From Calvatia gigantea (lineage: Eukaryota > Basidiomycota > Agaricomycetes > Agaricales > Lycoperdaceae), in the NCBI GenBank assembly GCA_025093985.1, contig JACAAK010000003.1, positions 1 through 64,000 on the forward strand: DNA of 64,000 bases. Reading direction: 5' to 3'. The translations under genes and the position numbers were made by a program. Below are positions 1-13,840 of the stretch, in pieces (positions within the stretch are counted from its first letter, which is position 1; each line of letters starts with the position of its first letter). Under the pieces are notes generated by a model, which was given only the letters and a program-made list of their open reading frames with translations, ran no database searches and was not told the DNA's origin.

Positions 1-2704
1 GGGCGATTGAATTCGGGGGGGAATCCGCTATGGCTTTACGCCATTCTTCTGGAAACTAAGTCTCTGGGTCACAGGTGAGGGATCTACCTTGATAAATTGG
101 ACTACTTGATGGGGTGTCAGGAAGCGGGAAAACGAAAACTCAAGGCCTCCACTTCTTGGCGGCGGGTGTCTTAGAAAGACGTGATCAGGTATTTCCAGAT
201 TCAAAAGGAACAACTACTGACTTTCGTCAGTAACCCTTTGATGGTTGGCTAGCTGAAGCTTGAGCTTCACAGTACCTCTTGTTCCAGGGTCTTTTTTGAC
301 TTCTGGCGAAAATCTTCAATTTCGGTCAACGAAATCCCAGTTCGTTTTGGGGACTGTCTAATAAAATTCCGGGCCGAAGGGGACCCTTTAGGCTACCCAA
401 AAATGATACCTGGCAGGCCGTCGAGTATCTTTGGGTTATATCAACACGCAGTGGCGACGCCAAGCATGTCAGTTGGACTCATCTTCCCCAAGTGCGCTTT
501 TTATGGGGGCGGACAGGGGTAGATACCTGGGCAAATCAAATAAGTAGGCAAACACTATAGACTGTACGAATGGGGCTGCAGCCGAATCCTGACGGAGAAT
601 TACTCAAATCATATTGTAACGCTCTGGTTTTCCAGGAAAATCTTTACCATTCTGGGAACTACGACATATCCGGGATTGGCTCCTGACGAACATGGGATGA
701 TAGAAGAAGATATCAACAATGTCTAGTTCATATACGAAGTAATTCGTGAATGATAGCTTATACTTCCGTTCGCTCGAAGCCTCGCGCCGCACGGAGAATG
801 TATAGTTTCACTCTTGTGACTATCAGATAAGGAGGTACTTATAGCACCCCGTTCAAATACGATGGCCTCGTCGACATACAGCCCACCAACTAGCTGCTCC
901 ACGCTCCTCTAAGATGGCCTCAAACAAGGTAGGAGCTCATGTTCCATGCGAAACCGACTCTGACATAAATATAGGAGACACCATGTATGATACCGTCTCG
1001 ACCCAATTCCTGAAGGAGTGCGATATCCGTCGATCCACACGGTATTTACTTGGACGCCTCTTACCGTGCCGCATGCTATGCAGAGGCAACGAGACGGGGC
1101 TTTGACCTGACCGTCTTGGGAAGATCCCTGGACGTTGCTATTGCCACCGCGGACACGGCCTATTTCTTGTACGGGGTATTTACACATGCTATCCGCCTGG
1201 ACCGCAGAGGAATCAATCCAAGGTCGAATGATGCGCGCGGGGCCATCCCTTCCACGGCTGCATCTGTTTTTGAATATCCGTCGGAATTCTCCCATTGGAC
1301 ATTTAGTTATCGGCCAACTACGGGGCGCGGGTGCCGGGTGTTTTGCCGATCATGGCCTTGTTCGAGCTGGTCGATTCCTGTGAGGTCTTCTTGGTTAGTT
1401 TTGTGAGCGTGCTAGATCTTGGATTAGGGTTTATCGGTTGACTCAAAGTTTTTATTGATGGATATGTAGGGAAGTGGGGGGAGGGGGTGAAGTGAGGGTC
1501 CCGAGGCTTTCCATTTGGACAGGAGTGCGCCTGGTTCGTGTACACACCGAACTTTGAGCTCATCAACCCTGTTTCAGCATCTGGTCTTCCTCGGTAACCA
1601 ATACTTGTCATCTCCTTTCCGTGGGACGTCCTTTAACGACTCTATTTCGGCTTTCGGGTCGAAGATGAGGGATTTAGAACGCTGGGTAAGGCGGGTAGGT
1701 GGATTCAGGGTAGTGAGGGAAGCGAAGATTGGGCCAAGTGCTTCAAAGAGTCTGGCATGGGCGAGATGGAGGGGGGAGGGAGATGAAATTCGAGGAGTGG
1801 GCAGTTAGGAGGACATGACGGTCGCGTCTAGAGGTCTGTGGGCCCCCGGGGAAGATTGTCAGATCAGAATGGCGTCAACGTGTACGCGCAATAATTCGCC
1901 CTTGTCCAAATTCTTCCCTCGCGGCTTCGAGCTCTGCTTCGGGCTTTGAAACAGTCCAACATTGTTCCTCTTTATGTTGAGGTTCGACCTCGAGTGTTCT
2001 TCCTCCTTGAAACCTCAACGCTAGTTTGACGATGGATCAACGCTCTGCGATTGCGCACCTGAGAAGCACTTCTACGGGCGTACTTTTGAGCGAGAGGGGG
2101 CGGAACGGGACTCATGGAAGGATGTGCGCAATTTACCGAGAGGAGGGTTCTGCGTGCAATGATTTGAGCTCGGTACCTGCTTGCTGCTACGGATAGGTTA
2201 GCCACGAATAGGAGAAGAAACGATACATGGGTACGGACCTCGATCGCACCTGTTGTCACTCCCGGAATTGTGTGAAGGTACAGTATGGTAGCTCAGCCGT
2301 AGAAGGAGAAATCATTCTTTGGAGCAGGATCACAAGGCTTGGGATACGAGAGACTGTGCTCGTTGTAGGTGGCAGTACCGAGCAACGAACTTTCAAGCTT
2401 CAGTACCTCAGTCGCCAGAGGTTACACCCCAATGCCAACATGCGACCCCTCGAATATGATTTGATCAATACACTGAGATGTCTGGTTGGATGAGGAACCA
2501 GTGATTCAACGGAAGGTCAGAACTCACATAAATAAGCTCCACTTCCCTACCTTCGTAGGTCGTGGATTACTTCGGGGTAAAAATAGGACGCGGAACGAAC
2601 CGAGGCTCTTTATCGAGACCCTTTGCTTACGCGATGATCGGGATTCTCCGCCTTGGGTCGGTGTGGGAAGCCAGAGCAGCGCAGCGCTCAGCAAGAACGG
2701 TGTA
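1..2704. other. No recognisable gene upstream of GOLPH3
   Basis: All reading frames here are short (at most about 130 codons). None matches a family I know, none shows a convincing signal peptide or domain, and I could not join any of them by plausible introns. The longest overlap each other on opposite strands between 909 and 1406. The stretch may hold old, decayed coding sequence, the end of a neighbouring gene or plain intergenic DNA. The last few hundred bases before 2705 should contain the GOLPH3 promoter, but I see no clear TATA box. Confidence 0.5.
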
Positions 2705-3987
2705 ATGTCTTCGGCTGGTGGCCTCTCGCGACGACGCGTAGCTCAGTCCTCTACTTCTTACGACGATGACGATGACAACAACCGCCGCTCAACGCCTATA
2801 ACAAATAGCCAGAGCCAGTCCAGCACAAATGGAACAACCACGCCGCCCATGGCGCTTCATGCGGGTTCGGCATTCGAAGGCGGAAGCAAGGTTGCCTACG
2901 ATCCGCGAGACCTTATACAGGATGCCACCGACGAAGCCAAGATGGGTGGAAAGATGCCCAAATTGACGATCATGGAGGAGGTGCTCCTGCTCGGCCTCAA
3001 AGATAAGCAGGTGTGTCGGTTACACGCTTTGTCCGCAGCTAGTTTTGCTCATGAACAGTCAAACAGGGCTATTTGTCGTTTTGGAATGACAATATATCAT
3101 ACGCCCTTCGTGGGTGCATTTTGATCGAGCTGGCACTCCGAAGACGTATCGCGCTTGTCAAAGACCCAAACCGTCGAAGATTACCTCTGCCGGAACGGCT
3201 GGTTGAGGTCATTGAGGACAGACAGACAGGAGAGACAATCTTAGATGAGGCCTTGAAGCTTATGAAGTTGCAACAGGAGACGGAACGGTTAAGTATCAAC
3301 AGTTGGATTGATTTGCTGTCAGGTGGGTAGGCACTCCAACGAACCTGAATCTATGCTTATGAACCCTCCGTTCGTGCAGGAGAAACGTGGAACGTCCTCA
3401 AAATCGGTTTCCAGCTGAAACAGGTCCGCGAACGGCTCGCAAAAGGTCTCGTTGACAAAGGTGTCCTACGCACCGAAAAACGGAATTTCTTACTGTTCGA
3501 CATGGCTACTCACCCGGTTGCCGATGTACGAACAAAAGAATCCATCATCAGCCGTATCGTCTCCCTCCTAACTTCTACAACGTCTGCCGTTCCGCCAAGC
3601 GCTCTGGACGTCGAGGGTGTCCAGTGCCGTGTGATGAGGGCTGTGTGCCTCGCGTGCACAGCATACACAGCTAGCGTGTTGGATAACGCCTTCGGGAGAT
3701 TAGACTATGAGGCGCGAGAGGCCGCCTTCCAACGGTGCGACGAAGTACTGGCCGAGTTTATGGTATGGCCATTCGGCAGCAGCAGTTGGGACGGAAATGC
3801 AAGCACTGGGACGAGGAGGCGACAGCAACAACCGAGAATAGCCATGGGCGGTGATAGTGATGGGCGCGAATCCGTCATCGGGCTTGTTTCAGAGGCAAAA
3901 AAGGAGATGTTGGGGGATGAGGATGTGGGATTAGAACTCATCGCAGGGGTTTTGGAAGTTCTTTCGAAGCTTGATTCACTATTGTAG
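2705..3987 (+). CDS. VPS74: Golgi phosphoprotein 3 (GOLPH3/Vps74 family)
   Basis: This is a peripheral Golgi protein that binds PI4P and recruits glycosyltransferases into COPI vesicles. I read three exons: 2705-3010, 3067-3322 and 3380-3987, joined by introns of 56 and 57 bp with GT..AG ends, giving about 389 residues. The N-terminal ~80 residues are a low-complexity, acidic and Ser/Thr-rich tail, as in other family members. The GPP34 core follows: [16 protein letters not shown], then [20 protein letters not shown], which carries the Trp and Arg of the PI4P site. Next come [19 protein letters not shown] and THP, close to the human and yeast proteins. The ATG at 2705 is chosen because the tail fits the family; the frame is open further upstream. 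The repeat array starts at 3171, inside exon 2. This is the only complete copy in the window. Confidence 0.9.
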
Positions 3988-4111
3988 ATACCCATCGGAC
4001 GGTTTATTGAGCTTACGAATGAGTGCCGCTCCAACTATTTTTGTTTCGATGATATAAACGGCTGGATAATATTTAGATTTCCTCCACTGTCTCTTTCCAC
4101 ATTCCTCTATT

Positions 4112-6382
<2,271 letters not shown>

Positions 6383-8898
6383 GGATGCTTGAGGTATACC
6401 CGACTCGGGGCTGTTCGTGGACCTCCAAGGGTAGAAACATCAAATTCTCCTTTTGAGGGTTTTCTTGAGTCATCCCCCAGTATATTAATCATCATATTTC
6501 AACATTCCGCGAAATCTTCGGGTTCCAAATCTAGTACTACTGAGCAACTCGCCCAACAAGTCCAAACTCATTGACAAGCACTCGCACAATTGATATGAAA
6601 TCTAAGGTGGCTGAGAGGGGGTAGTCAAGGCAAGGGAACAAATAACCCGGTATAGTTTAGTATGCTCCTTGAATTTTATAGATCGACGCCATTGAAATAG
6701 AGGGTGGCGTTTGTGGAGTTGATGGACAGCTCGTGATCCGGGGATAGTAGGAAGTGGGGTGAGGTTGGTTCAATGACAACCCCACGAACAGGCTTACCCC
6801 GCTCTCCGCAGCGAGATTTGTGCTGAAGGACTCAAACGTGCAAACAAATTGAAAGTTCACTAAAACCACCTCAACGACGGCTCGGGAATTCGACAGCATA
6901 CCCATCAGGATCACTAGCACAACTGGATAGGCCTCCAATTGCATCAACATTCTGACTCGTCCTGGAGTCTCCATATAGCTAATTTCATTGCAGCGGAACG
7001 GGTGCCAAGGAATTCTTCTTTTTTCTCAATCCGTTTGTTAATCGCGAACAAGGACTCCTATGACCACGAGAATCAGCAAGGTGACCCATTTGGTACCTCG
7101 TGGTAAAACACGCAAAGCTCACAATAGATGCTGAGATTACTAACAGCTCGTGGCCTACATGGCTATTCAATTGGTTCTCTAATCGGTATGCATCGAGAAC
7201 TGTGTAGATTTGAATTGTACCGCGACCTGATCGAATACCTGGGAAACTTCCTCCCAATACCACACAAGTGCATGCACTCACCAGTCGTCCTTACCCGATC
7301 GAGACTTCACTCGCCTTCTGGAGGGGAGGTGGCTTTTAGTAGAGTTGTTCGCTGTCGCATTCAAGAATAGCACAGCTGTAAACACGGCAGCGTTAAAGTT
7401 TCCTTCTTTCTCAAAGGTGTGCATGAAGACTTTTCGATCGAGTCGCTTCCCCGCCCAACAAGTCAGTTTTGATTTGTAGTTGGAAGCCTGACCACATACG
7501 AGGAAGGTATCGTTCCTAGAGGCATCACTCATAAAGGTGTAGGGTTCTCATGAATTGTCAGAAGTAGTAGAGCTGGATATTGCCATGCATGATTTTGCGT
7601 CCATCCCAGCGCCGCCAATAGATGAAATCGACCTCCCTCGGGCACTTCCACAAACAGACCTCAACTCTTTGCAGAATGTGAACCTCCACTCCATCAACGA
7701 TGCTGTTGCCTGAAGCATTTACCCCTTATGCCTGAAACGGTGTAGGCCGTTGAAAGGGGATGGGGATTCGAGGTATGATTCAAAGTGAGTCAGATGAGTC
7801 GAAGTCTCTCCCCAACGCGAGTTTTAGCTTCGACGGGTATGGATAGTGCGATATTAACGACCCATTGATGCTCCTCCCTTGCGGAGAGATCCCCGCCAGA
7901 GAACGGATGGGTAGAGCTGAGGGAACCTGTGCCGGATAGCCTTCACCTGTAAGTGCGACTTGAGAATCAAAAGGCTGGGGCTTCTCGGTTTGCTCCAAAT
8001 GCCAGGCCAGCGGTTAGTCCTGGTAGGAAAAACAGGCGCAGGTGAGCCGAACAAGGGATACACTACAAATGTGTCTTAGGGGGTTACAGCGAGCGGGTGG
8101 GGGACGGCATGCGGCGGCTTGCTCGTGTTCCCCTCGGGCATCAACACACTCTCTGTCATGCCGCGGGTTCACTAGTAGCGCCAAATTGACTGCTGCGACT
8201 ACGAGTAACTCGATTCGTTTAGACTATCCGTCGGCGTTCCGAACCCTTCGTAGGCGATTTACAGGTATTGTCCCTGCAAATGTGGATGTCCAGTGCAAAG
8301 AGACTTGAGAGGATGGAACAAGACAGACGTCCGACGAGGCTTGTGCAGCCCGCTGGCTCGGAGGACAACCGCTCGGTTCTGGGTTCGGATATTCGAACAT
8401 ATCTCTTGACATGACTCAAAAAGGGAGGAAACATCATCCCTGTGGCTACCCTGGAAGTAAAGCAAGCTAGAGCCGTTATGACACCCTCATCAAAACCTCT
8501 CCTCTGGTCAAGAGTTTCACAGCAACGACATGTGCTGGAGGACTCGGTTCGGCCATTTTTCGGCCTCCTATGGATAGACATACAACATAGTGTCCATCGC
8601 CTGGTGCTGATTTACGTATTTTCTGTGTCAAGAATGGGGTATATGCCTACAGTTGGCTTCCATAATACTGACTGGAGAGCAGGGAAGCTAAAACTTGATA
8701 ATATCCGCGATTGTTGTCAAACGACTAAGTCGTATATGGGTCGATAAAACGTACAAAACGTAGGGAACGTTTTCACTACAGCCTGTGATGGAGCGAGAAG
8801 ATGAGTGGACTGGACTTCTCAGATTATTATCATGTTGGAAAGGGAAAGACCGCTTGAGGGCTGTCCGAGATTAATCGTCGCATTTTTGAGCTTTCAGG
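6383..8898. other. Gene-poor repeat segment between ACH1 and the secreted-protein gene
   Basis: This 2.5-kb stretch recurs at 20576-23091, 24569-27091 and (truncated) about 49600-51641. Frames of 60-120 codons are present on both strands, but none is stably open across the copies and none matches a family I know. Near 8018-8041 all copies could encode LVGKTGAG, resembling the start of a P-loop, directly before a GTGAGC donor-like site; no G-domain follows. I treat the segment as non-coding or decayed. Confidence 0.45.
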
Positions 8899-8906
8899 TA
8901 TAAAAG
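8899..8906 (+). promoter_or_regulatory. TATA box of secreted-protein gene, unit 1
   Basis: TATAAAAG lies 87 bp upstream of the ATG at 8986. The same octamer sits at the same 87-bp distance in the other units, at 23092-23099, 27092-27099 and 51642-51649. Such a strict TATA box is typical of strongly induced fungal genes. Confidence 0.7.
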
Positions 8907-8985
8907 GGATCTTAATCCTCGAGCAAACCACACCGCTGATCTCGACTTCGATACCAGCTCACGAACACAGCCTGCTATCCCTGTA

Positions 8986-9408
8986 ATGAAATTCTCTCTC
9001 GCTATCGTTCTCGCTCTCGTCTCCGTGGCATACACGTTGCCCAACGAGGCGGCAGAACTTGATGCTGCTACCGTGGAAGCACAAAAGGCTGCCGCTGATT
9101 GCGGTGGTGCAGGTGCTTGCCACGGCCTTGGCGGAGGTGAACTTTGCAACGATCGTTGCCGACATTGCCAAGGCCCAAGTGGCTTTTATAAGCGTGGCGC
9201 TTGTTGCGGTTTGTCAGTATCTCATAAGTCGTGCCCGAGTCCTTACATTGCTAATACAATAAATTTAGGGGATGGCAAGCTTGCTGCTGCTACTATGATT
9301 GATTCGGAGAAGGGACTTGCGGGTACCACATATACCTCGCTAGTTTTCGGTGCCACTCACACACCCCACTTTAGCCGCTTTCAAGCCTACCGCTACTACC
9401 GTAATTGA
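8986..9408 (+). CDS. Small secreted cysteine-rich protein, unit 1
   Basis: The frame encodes 140 residues. It begins with a clear signal peptide of about 17 residues (hydrophobic ALVLALVS-type core ending near AYT) and an acidic, Ala-rich stretch that may be a propeptide. A compact Gly/Cys-rich segment follows (residues ~39-76), with Cys spaced C-x5-C-x8-C-x3-C-x2-C-x11-CC. The C-x3-C and G-x-C elements recall defensin-like folds, but the terminal C-x-C is missing, so I do not assign that family. An intron-like segment interrupts the frame at 9209/9213-9268 (CTAAT branch, TTTAG acceptor). Removing 60 nt keeps the frame; using the better GTCAGT donor removes 56 nt and ends the protein soon after the Cys cluster. 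Probably extracellular: effector, antimicrobial or surface peptide. Function unknown. Confidence 0.7.
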   Translation: MKFSLAIVLALVSVAYTLPNEAAELDAATVEAQKAAADCGGAGACHGLGGGELCNDRCRHCQGPSGFYKRGACCGLSVSHKSCPSPYIANTINLGDGKLAAATMIDSEKGLAGTTYTSLVFGATHTPHFSRFQAYRYYRN

Positions 9409-12120
9409 TAGGGTGTTTGAGTTCTTGAGTGATTGGAAATTCGCTCCAAATTATCGGTAGCCAGTGATATTTTTGTAATTAATATGTACTTTGATCACTG
9501 AAGTTACCTTGTGAAAGTAGTAATGGAGGTTCACCGTGGGCTTAACACTATGGACAGGTGTGGTATTACGACGAGCTGGGAACCACCTCTATACATTCGT
9601 CCGTATTCGTCACAATTCCTTGTGTGGTTGGATCTCTAACAAAGAAGGCGCCCCTCATTGTGTTTCACAATGAACAGCACCTGATCCGCATTGATGGATG
9701 AACGAGTTACCTGGACCGACAAGCATAGGTGGGTATTTCCCCACTCTGTTTTAAGGTTGATAAACCCATACCTCCTGAATCATGTCCTGAGTGAGCTTGT
9801 AGGTCCTCGCATCCAATCAAAACAAGAGCTATATTAACAACCCTAGTCCAGTAGTCGGGCACAAAACCTAGGACTGGACCTAGAGTGTAGGATTGCGGCA
9901 CTTTTTACACCAGTTGCTGTTTCCTCCGCCGGCAACCTGATTGATACACCGGGTATCGGGAACCTTTCAAGGTAACCTTCGCCTCAAGCGCCGAAACCCG
10001 GAGGTGCTCGAAGATGCGTAACGGGCCGTGCTGAGTGCGGTTACCTAGTCTGAAGTGCTAACATGTAACACTCAAGGTGTCGAAGAATTTAGACCACGCA
10101 CACCAGAAATCTCCCTTGGTTTAAGCGTGTATATCGACCTTCGCTACATGCCATTTAGGGTAATTACAAGGGTACGGGCTCCAAAAATTTAGACTAGCTC
10201 CAGCCAACTCTCTCCGTCACATACTCAAGCATGTCGTAGTGGTGAAATACACCGCATGATTGCATCGCACTATACGAGAAGCGATGGCCTCGACACAACT
10301 ATCAGCTCCACAACGGCTTGGCACACCGAACCTCAGTCCGAGATACGACGTGTGAGACTACCACCGCTTGACCCCCTTCTGGCAGGCTGCTGCCCCACTG
10401 GTACGAGGACTAGGCATTCTCCAAAGTTTTCCCGCCCAATACGCAAAAGTAGGAGCCAGTATTGTTTATGTGTTGTCGACCCCGGCTCTACGATAGTGTT
10501 GCTCAAGAGTTGATGTGGGAGCTAAGAGCGTCACCAAGGGGAGCCATCCTGTATAATTGACTTCATCGACAATCTCCCTTAGGACTTGTTCATCAACATT
10601 GACCTCTTAGGCCCCCAACCGCGCCGAATTCGCTCACCTCTTTTAAATAAACATACCAATTAGCCCTTTTTGGGTCCCCATGGCACGTCCCTCGCTTCAT
10701 CAATCTGGAGAACGCGAAAGCTCTCTATCGTGTGCTCCACTTCCGCCTTCTTTAAGGGACCGACCTTTTGAACTGCTTTGTGCTTTATCTGGCCTTTGGG
10801 ATTATCGGGCTTTTGCATGGCGAATTTGCCGAAAAGTGCCACAACGACTTATGTGCGTTTCTGGGAAATCGTCCTCAATAAGTTGGGGGACCGCGCCAGA
10901 GGTCACCCTTTAGATTTGTCTCCGAGGGCACTGAGCTCTACGTATTCCGTCTTTCATGCGGGACCTGAAGACGGTTAGGACTTCCATCTTTGGCCCAGCA
11001 CATCATGGGAGCCTCCTTATAAATTCAGTGGACGTTCTTTCCTCTGCTGTGCCTTTTTCACATCTAAGGGAATCCCGTTACATGGGCACCGTTTGATAGC
11101 CGGTTTTTGCCCTCTGCTCTGCTACCAGGCGTTGATTGATTAACAACACTAGGTCTGATGTCCGCCCAGTTCATCTGAGTCGCAGGGCACCTGATCAATG
11201 TCTTGGGAAGGCGGGAGTGGAGGATATCAATCCTACTGACACATGACACCCCCAGCGCCCCGATGAAAGCCACCGCTCCGACCGCAAGCTTTTCGCATCC
11301 GTGCCTTTTTTTAAATACAAAGCCTCCAGGTACGGCCTCACTCAAGAAAACGGTTGAAATCAAAAATCTCCCACGCGAGACACCACGGATGCCCCATCAG
11401 AGCAACAAGTAACCCAATGCCCTGCTCACGCAGAACCGTCGTGATATGTACCATCGGCCGATCACAAGGGGCACAAGGGGAAACCTTGGCATCGTTTCTT
11501 TCGGTTATTGGAGGGCCTAAGCGCCTGATTTGAAGCGTGGATGAAACGACACAACAGATTCCGAAGTCAGAACATTTCCAGACTGCCGGAACGGCCTTGG
11601 GCTGATTGACAAAGAGCTTGGGGGGTCCGACGTATGCGAATAATTATTGGCTGCAAGCATGTGTAGGGAAATGATACCCGTGATCAACAGATGGATGTCG
11701 CCAGATTGTTGTGCCTTTGTTCTGGAATTCTCGCATATTATTAACGCTGTCTACTTATGGTCTATTGTTGTCGAGTAACAGGTGGGGGACAACTAAAAGG
11801 TCCGGATAGGGTGGACCTCCATTCTCAGTGTCAAGAAAGTTCCTTTGAAGGATGCGCTGTATTCATAGGACGGCAGAAGGTGAGAAAGCCCGCCGCCCAA
11901 ACTCTATATGTGTAAAATGAAACCATAAAACCCACGGGCAACGCAAAACGTAAGCGACATGAAATGTGAAATGAAAGGGAAAAGGGGGGATAGCAGCACA
12001 GTCCAAGGGGACAAAAAAAAAAAACAGCAACCAAACATAGATGAAAGTGTAACATAGTATCCGTAGTGCTCTTGTTCCAAGATGATGAAAAGAGAAAAAT
12101 CACGAATAGAAAACCCTCCT
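9409..12120. other. Repeat segment without a recognised gene (unit 1)
   Basis: This stretch recurs at 27602-30317 and 52153-54863, and its first part at 23602-24366. Short frames exist on both strands, for example a minus-strand frame at 11363-11064 with a hydrophobic run, but they break differently in each copy and match nothing I know. The last 290 bp before 12121 are downstream of the F-box gene and include an A-run near 12011-12024. Confidence 0.5.
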
Positions 12121-13749
12121 TCATGAGACTGGTTCACCACACCAATTCTGTAGGCCAATGCCACGGATGACACACTTCTCCCTGACAGTCCCCCAAAAAG
12201 AACCAAGCACCCGTCCAAAATCCCTCTCTTCGGCATCTTGACTCCTGGGTAAGACATCCCAAACATCATATCTCAACGGCTGCTGCGGCACCGGCATGCG
12301 TTGCACCGTTCTCATCAGATCACTCTCCCAACTCATGTCACGTATCACCTTCAAATTCGGAAACGCTTCTGAGCGCAAAAGGGACTTGATTTGTTCCGCG
12401 AGCCTGAAAAAGGGTCCACCGTGACCGCTTTGATTTTTTGACAGAATGGGTAAATGGTCGGCAGCGTGGCCGTGCCTGACAAGATACAAATCTAAATCGT
12501 CGAGCAAACGTTTGTTCATGTCCCTGATACCAATGAGCTGGACATTAGGGTGCGCAGGGAGTAAAATGTGTGGGGCGATCCAGTCTGGGGATTGCCAATT
12601 CCATTCTGCATCGGCGCTGCAGATGAATTCGCGTAGGTTGGGACACCATGCTGCTAGTCCTGATGACGGATGCCGGCGGTGGGTCGACACTGGTGTGGTA
12701 TGGTGGGGCGTGGTGAGGTAATGCTCTTCAATTGCTCCTGTGGAGTGGCCTAGTTCGAGTTGGACGATATTGGGTCCATGGACTTGGAAGAACCGTGCGA
12801 AGCCGTTACCTGTGTACGAGAAATCCGTAGAGAGGACGGAGATATTCTGCAGAGCAGGCATAGACCAAGAAGACAAGACGGAAAAGGTGATATTGTCAAG
12901 GGTGAGTTTCAGGGTGCGAAGTGCAGGGAGATGAACGGGTAAAGGGCCTTGTGATGTGGAATAAGCGGAGATGACCGAGTTCTGAAGAATAGAAGGGAAG
13001 TTGGGTGCGACGAGATCGGTGGCGCAGAGTGAGAGCTCGAGGTAATCGAGGTCGGATGCAGCTCTGTCAAGGGCGGGACTGAGGCGGAGGAAGAATGAGA
13101 TACACCCAGACTGGTCTCGGCGATCATAGTCATAGTTAGTCCATGATAGCCGCTTGAGCTTGTTGCCGGGCCTAGCGAGACTGGAGAGGAGGTGGTCTGG
13201 GGAGGAATGGGGTTGGCGGCGGATCGAGCGGTAGTCGGAGTAAGCGGCAAGTTTAGGAGAGTGGTCGATGATGGTACGCAGATCAGATGGGTCACAGCGC
13301 TCTAAGGTTGGTGTTTCGATGTGAAGACGATGGATAGTGGCGCCGATGTCTTTGTTTGATATGATGGTGGCAGCAAGGGCTTTTGCCTGAACGGCCCGGG
13401 AGACCCAGACAAACTCATAGAGCATGTCTTGAACCATCCAATGCCAATCTTTGCTTACTCGGCTCATTGCGGCGCGGCGTTGTAGGGCAATACGGTATGC
13501 ACTGAGACGGCGGAGAAGGTCTGAATGTGATGAGTCCACGTCGAGAAAAGAAACAGAAGCGTTGAGCTGGCCGTGGGGGCCAGTGAAGTGAGAGTCTTCC
13601 TGTGCCGCAAAACGAAGGATGGTAAGCCATATCTCTGGGGGCAGGAGTGGGAGGTTCCGTGTTGCCTTTGGCTGCTTGGGACGACGGCGCAAGAGCCTGG
13701 CGATGGGACGAGGAAGTAACATGAGCTTTGCAAACAGAGACAGCCACAT
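12121..13749 (-). CDS. F-box-like protein, unit 1 (intact)
   Basis: The frame is open on the minus strand from 13977 to 12121 with no intron needed. I take the Met at 13749 (542 residues), because upstream codons run through a minisatellite and the start region MWLSLFAKLMLLPRP precedes the domain closely. Near residue 30, LPLLPPEIWLTILRFAAQ is an F-box-like helix pair, the module that docks on Skp1 of SCF ubiquitin ligases. The remainder has scattered Leu-rich segments (LDYLELSLCATDL, ALRTLKLTLDNI) and motifs such as CPNLREFICS, as in the large lineage-expanded F-box families of Agaricomycetes. The substrate cannot be predicted. Copies lie at 30318-31948 and 54864-56494; this is the only one uninterrupted as written. 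Confidence 0.75.
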   Translation of the reverse strand: MWLSLFAKLMLLPRPIARLLRRRPKQPKATRNLPLLPPEIWLTILRFAAQEDSHFTGPHGQLNASVSFLDVDSSHSDLLRRLSAYRIALQRRAAMSRVSKDWHWMVQDMLYEFVWVSRAVQAKALAATIISNKDIGATIHRLHIETPTLERCDPSDLRTIIDHSPKLAAYSDYRSIRRQPHSSPDHLLSSLARPGNKLKRLSWTNYDYDRRDQSGCISFFLRLSPALDRAASDLDYLELSLCATDLVAPNFPSILQNSVISAYSTSQGPLPVHLPALRTLKLTLDNITFSVLSSWSMPALQNISVLSTDFSYTGNGFARFFQVHGPNIVQLELGHSTGAIEEHYLTTPHHTTPVSTHRRHPSSGLAAWCPNLREFICSADAEWNWQSPDWIAPHILLPAHPNVQLIGIRDMNKRLLDDLDLYLVRHGHAADHLPILSKNQSGHGGPFFRLAEQIKSLLRSEAFPNLKVIRDMSWESDLMRTVQRMPVPQQPLRYDVWDVLPRSQDAEERDFGRVLGSFWGTVREKCVIRGIGLQNWCGEPVS

Positions 13750-13840
13750 CCGCGCCCGTCTTATATCGCTCCTTTCCCACACTTCCCGCTCACGTAAATA
13801 CAGGACCCCCGAAAACCCCTGGAGATCCCTGAGGCACCTC

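Noticed and set aside
8042..8413. Frames of 88-150 codons in the segment around 8042 (and 22155-22607, 26236-26607, 50787-51158)
   Set aside because: Length and frame change between units through one-base differences, antisense frames are equally long, and no family resemblance is visible.
8986..9408. Calling the secreted protein a defensin
   Set aside because: C-x3-C and G-x-C are present but the terminal C-x-C is not in any splice form I can build; the Cys pair CC near residue 76 does not fit.
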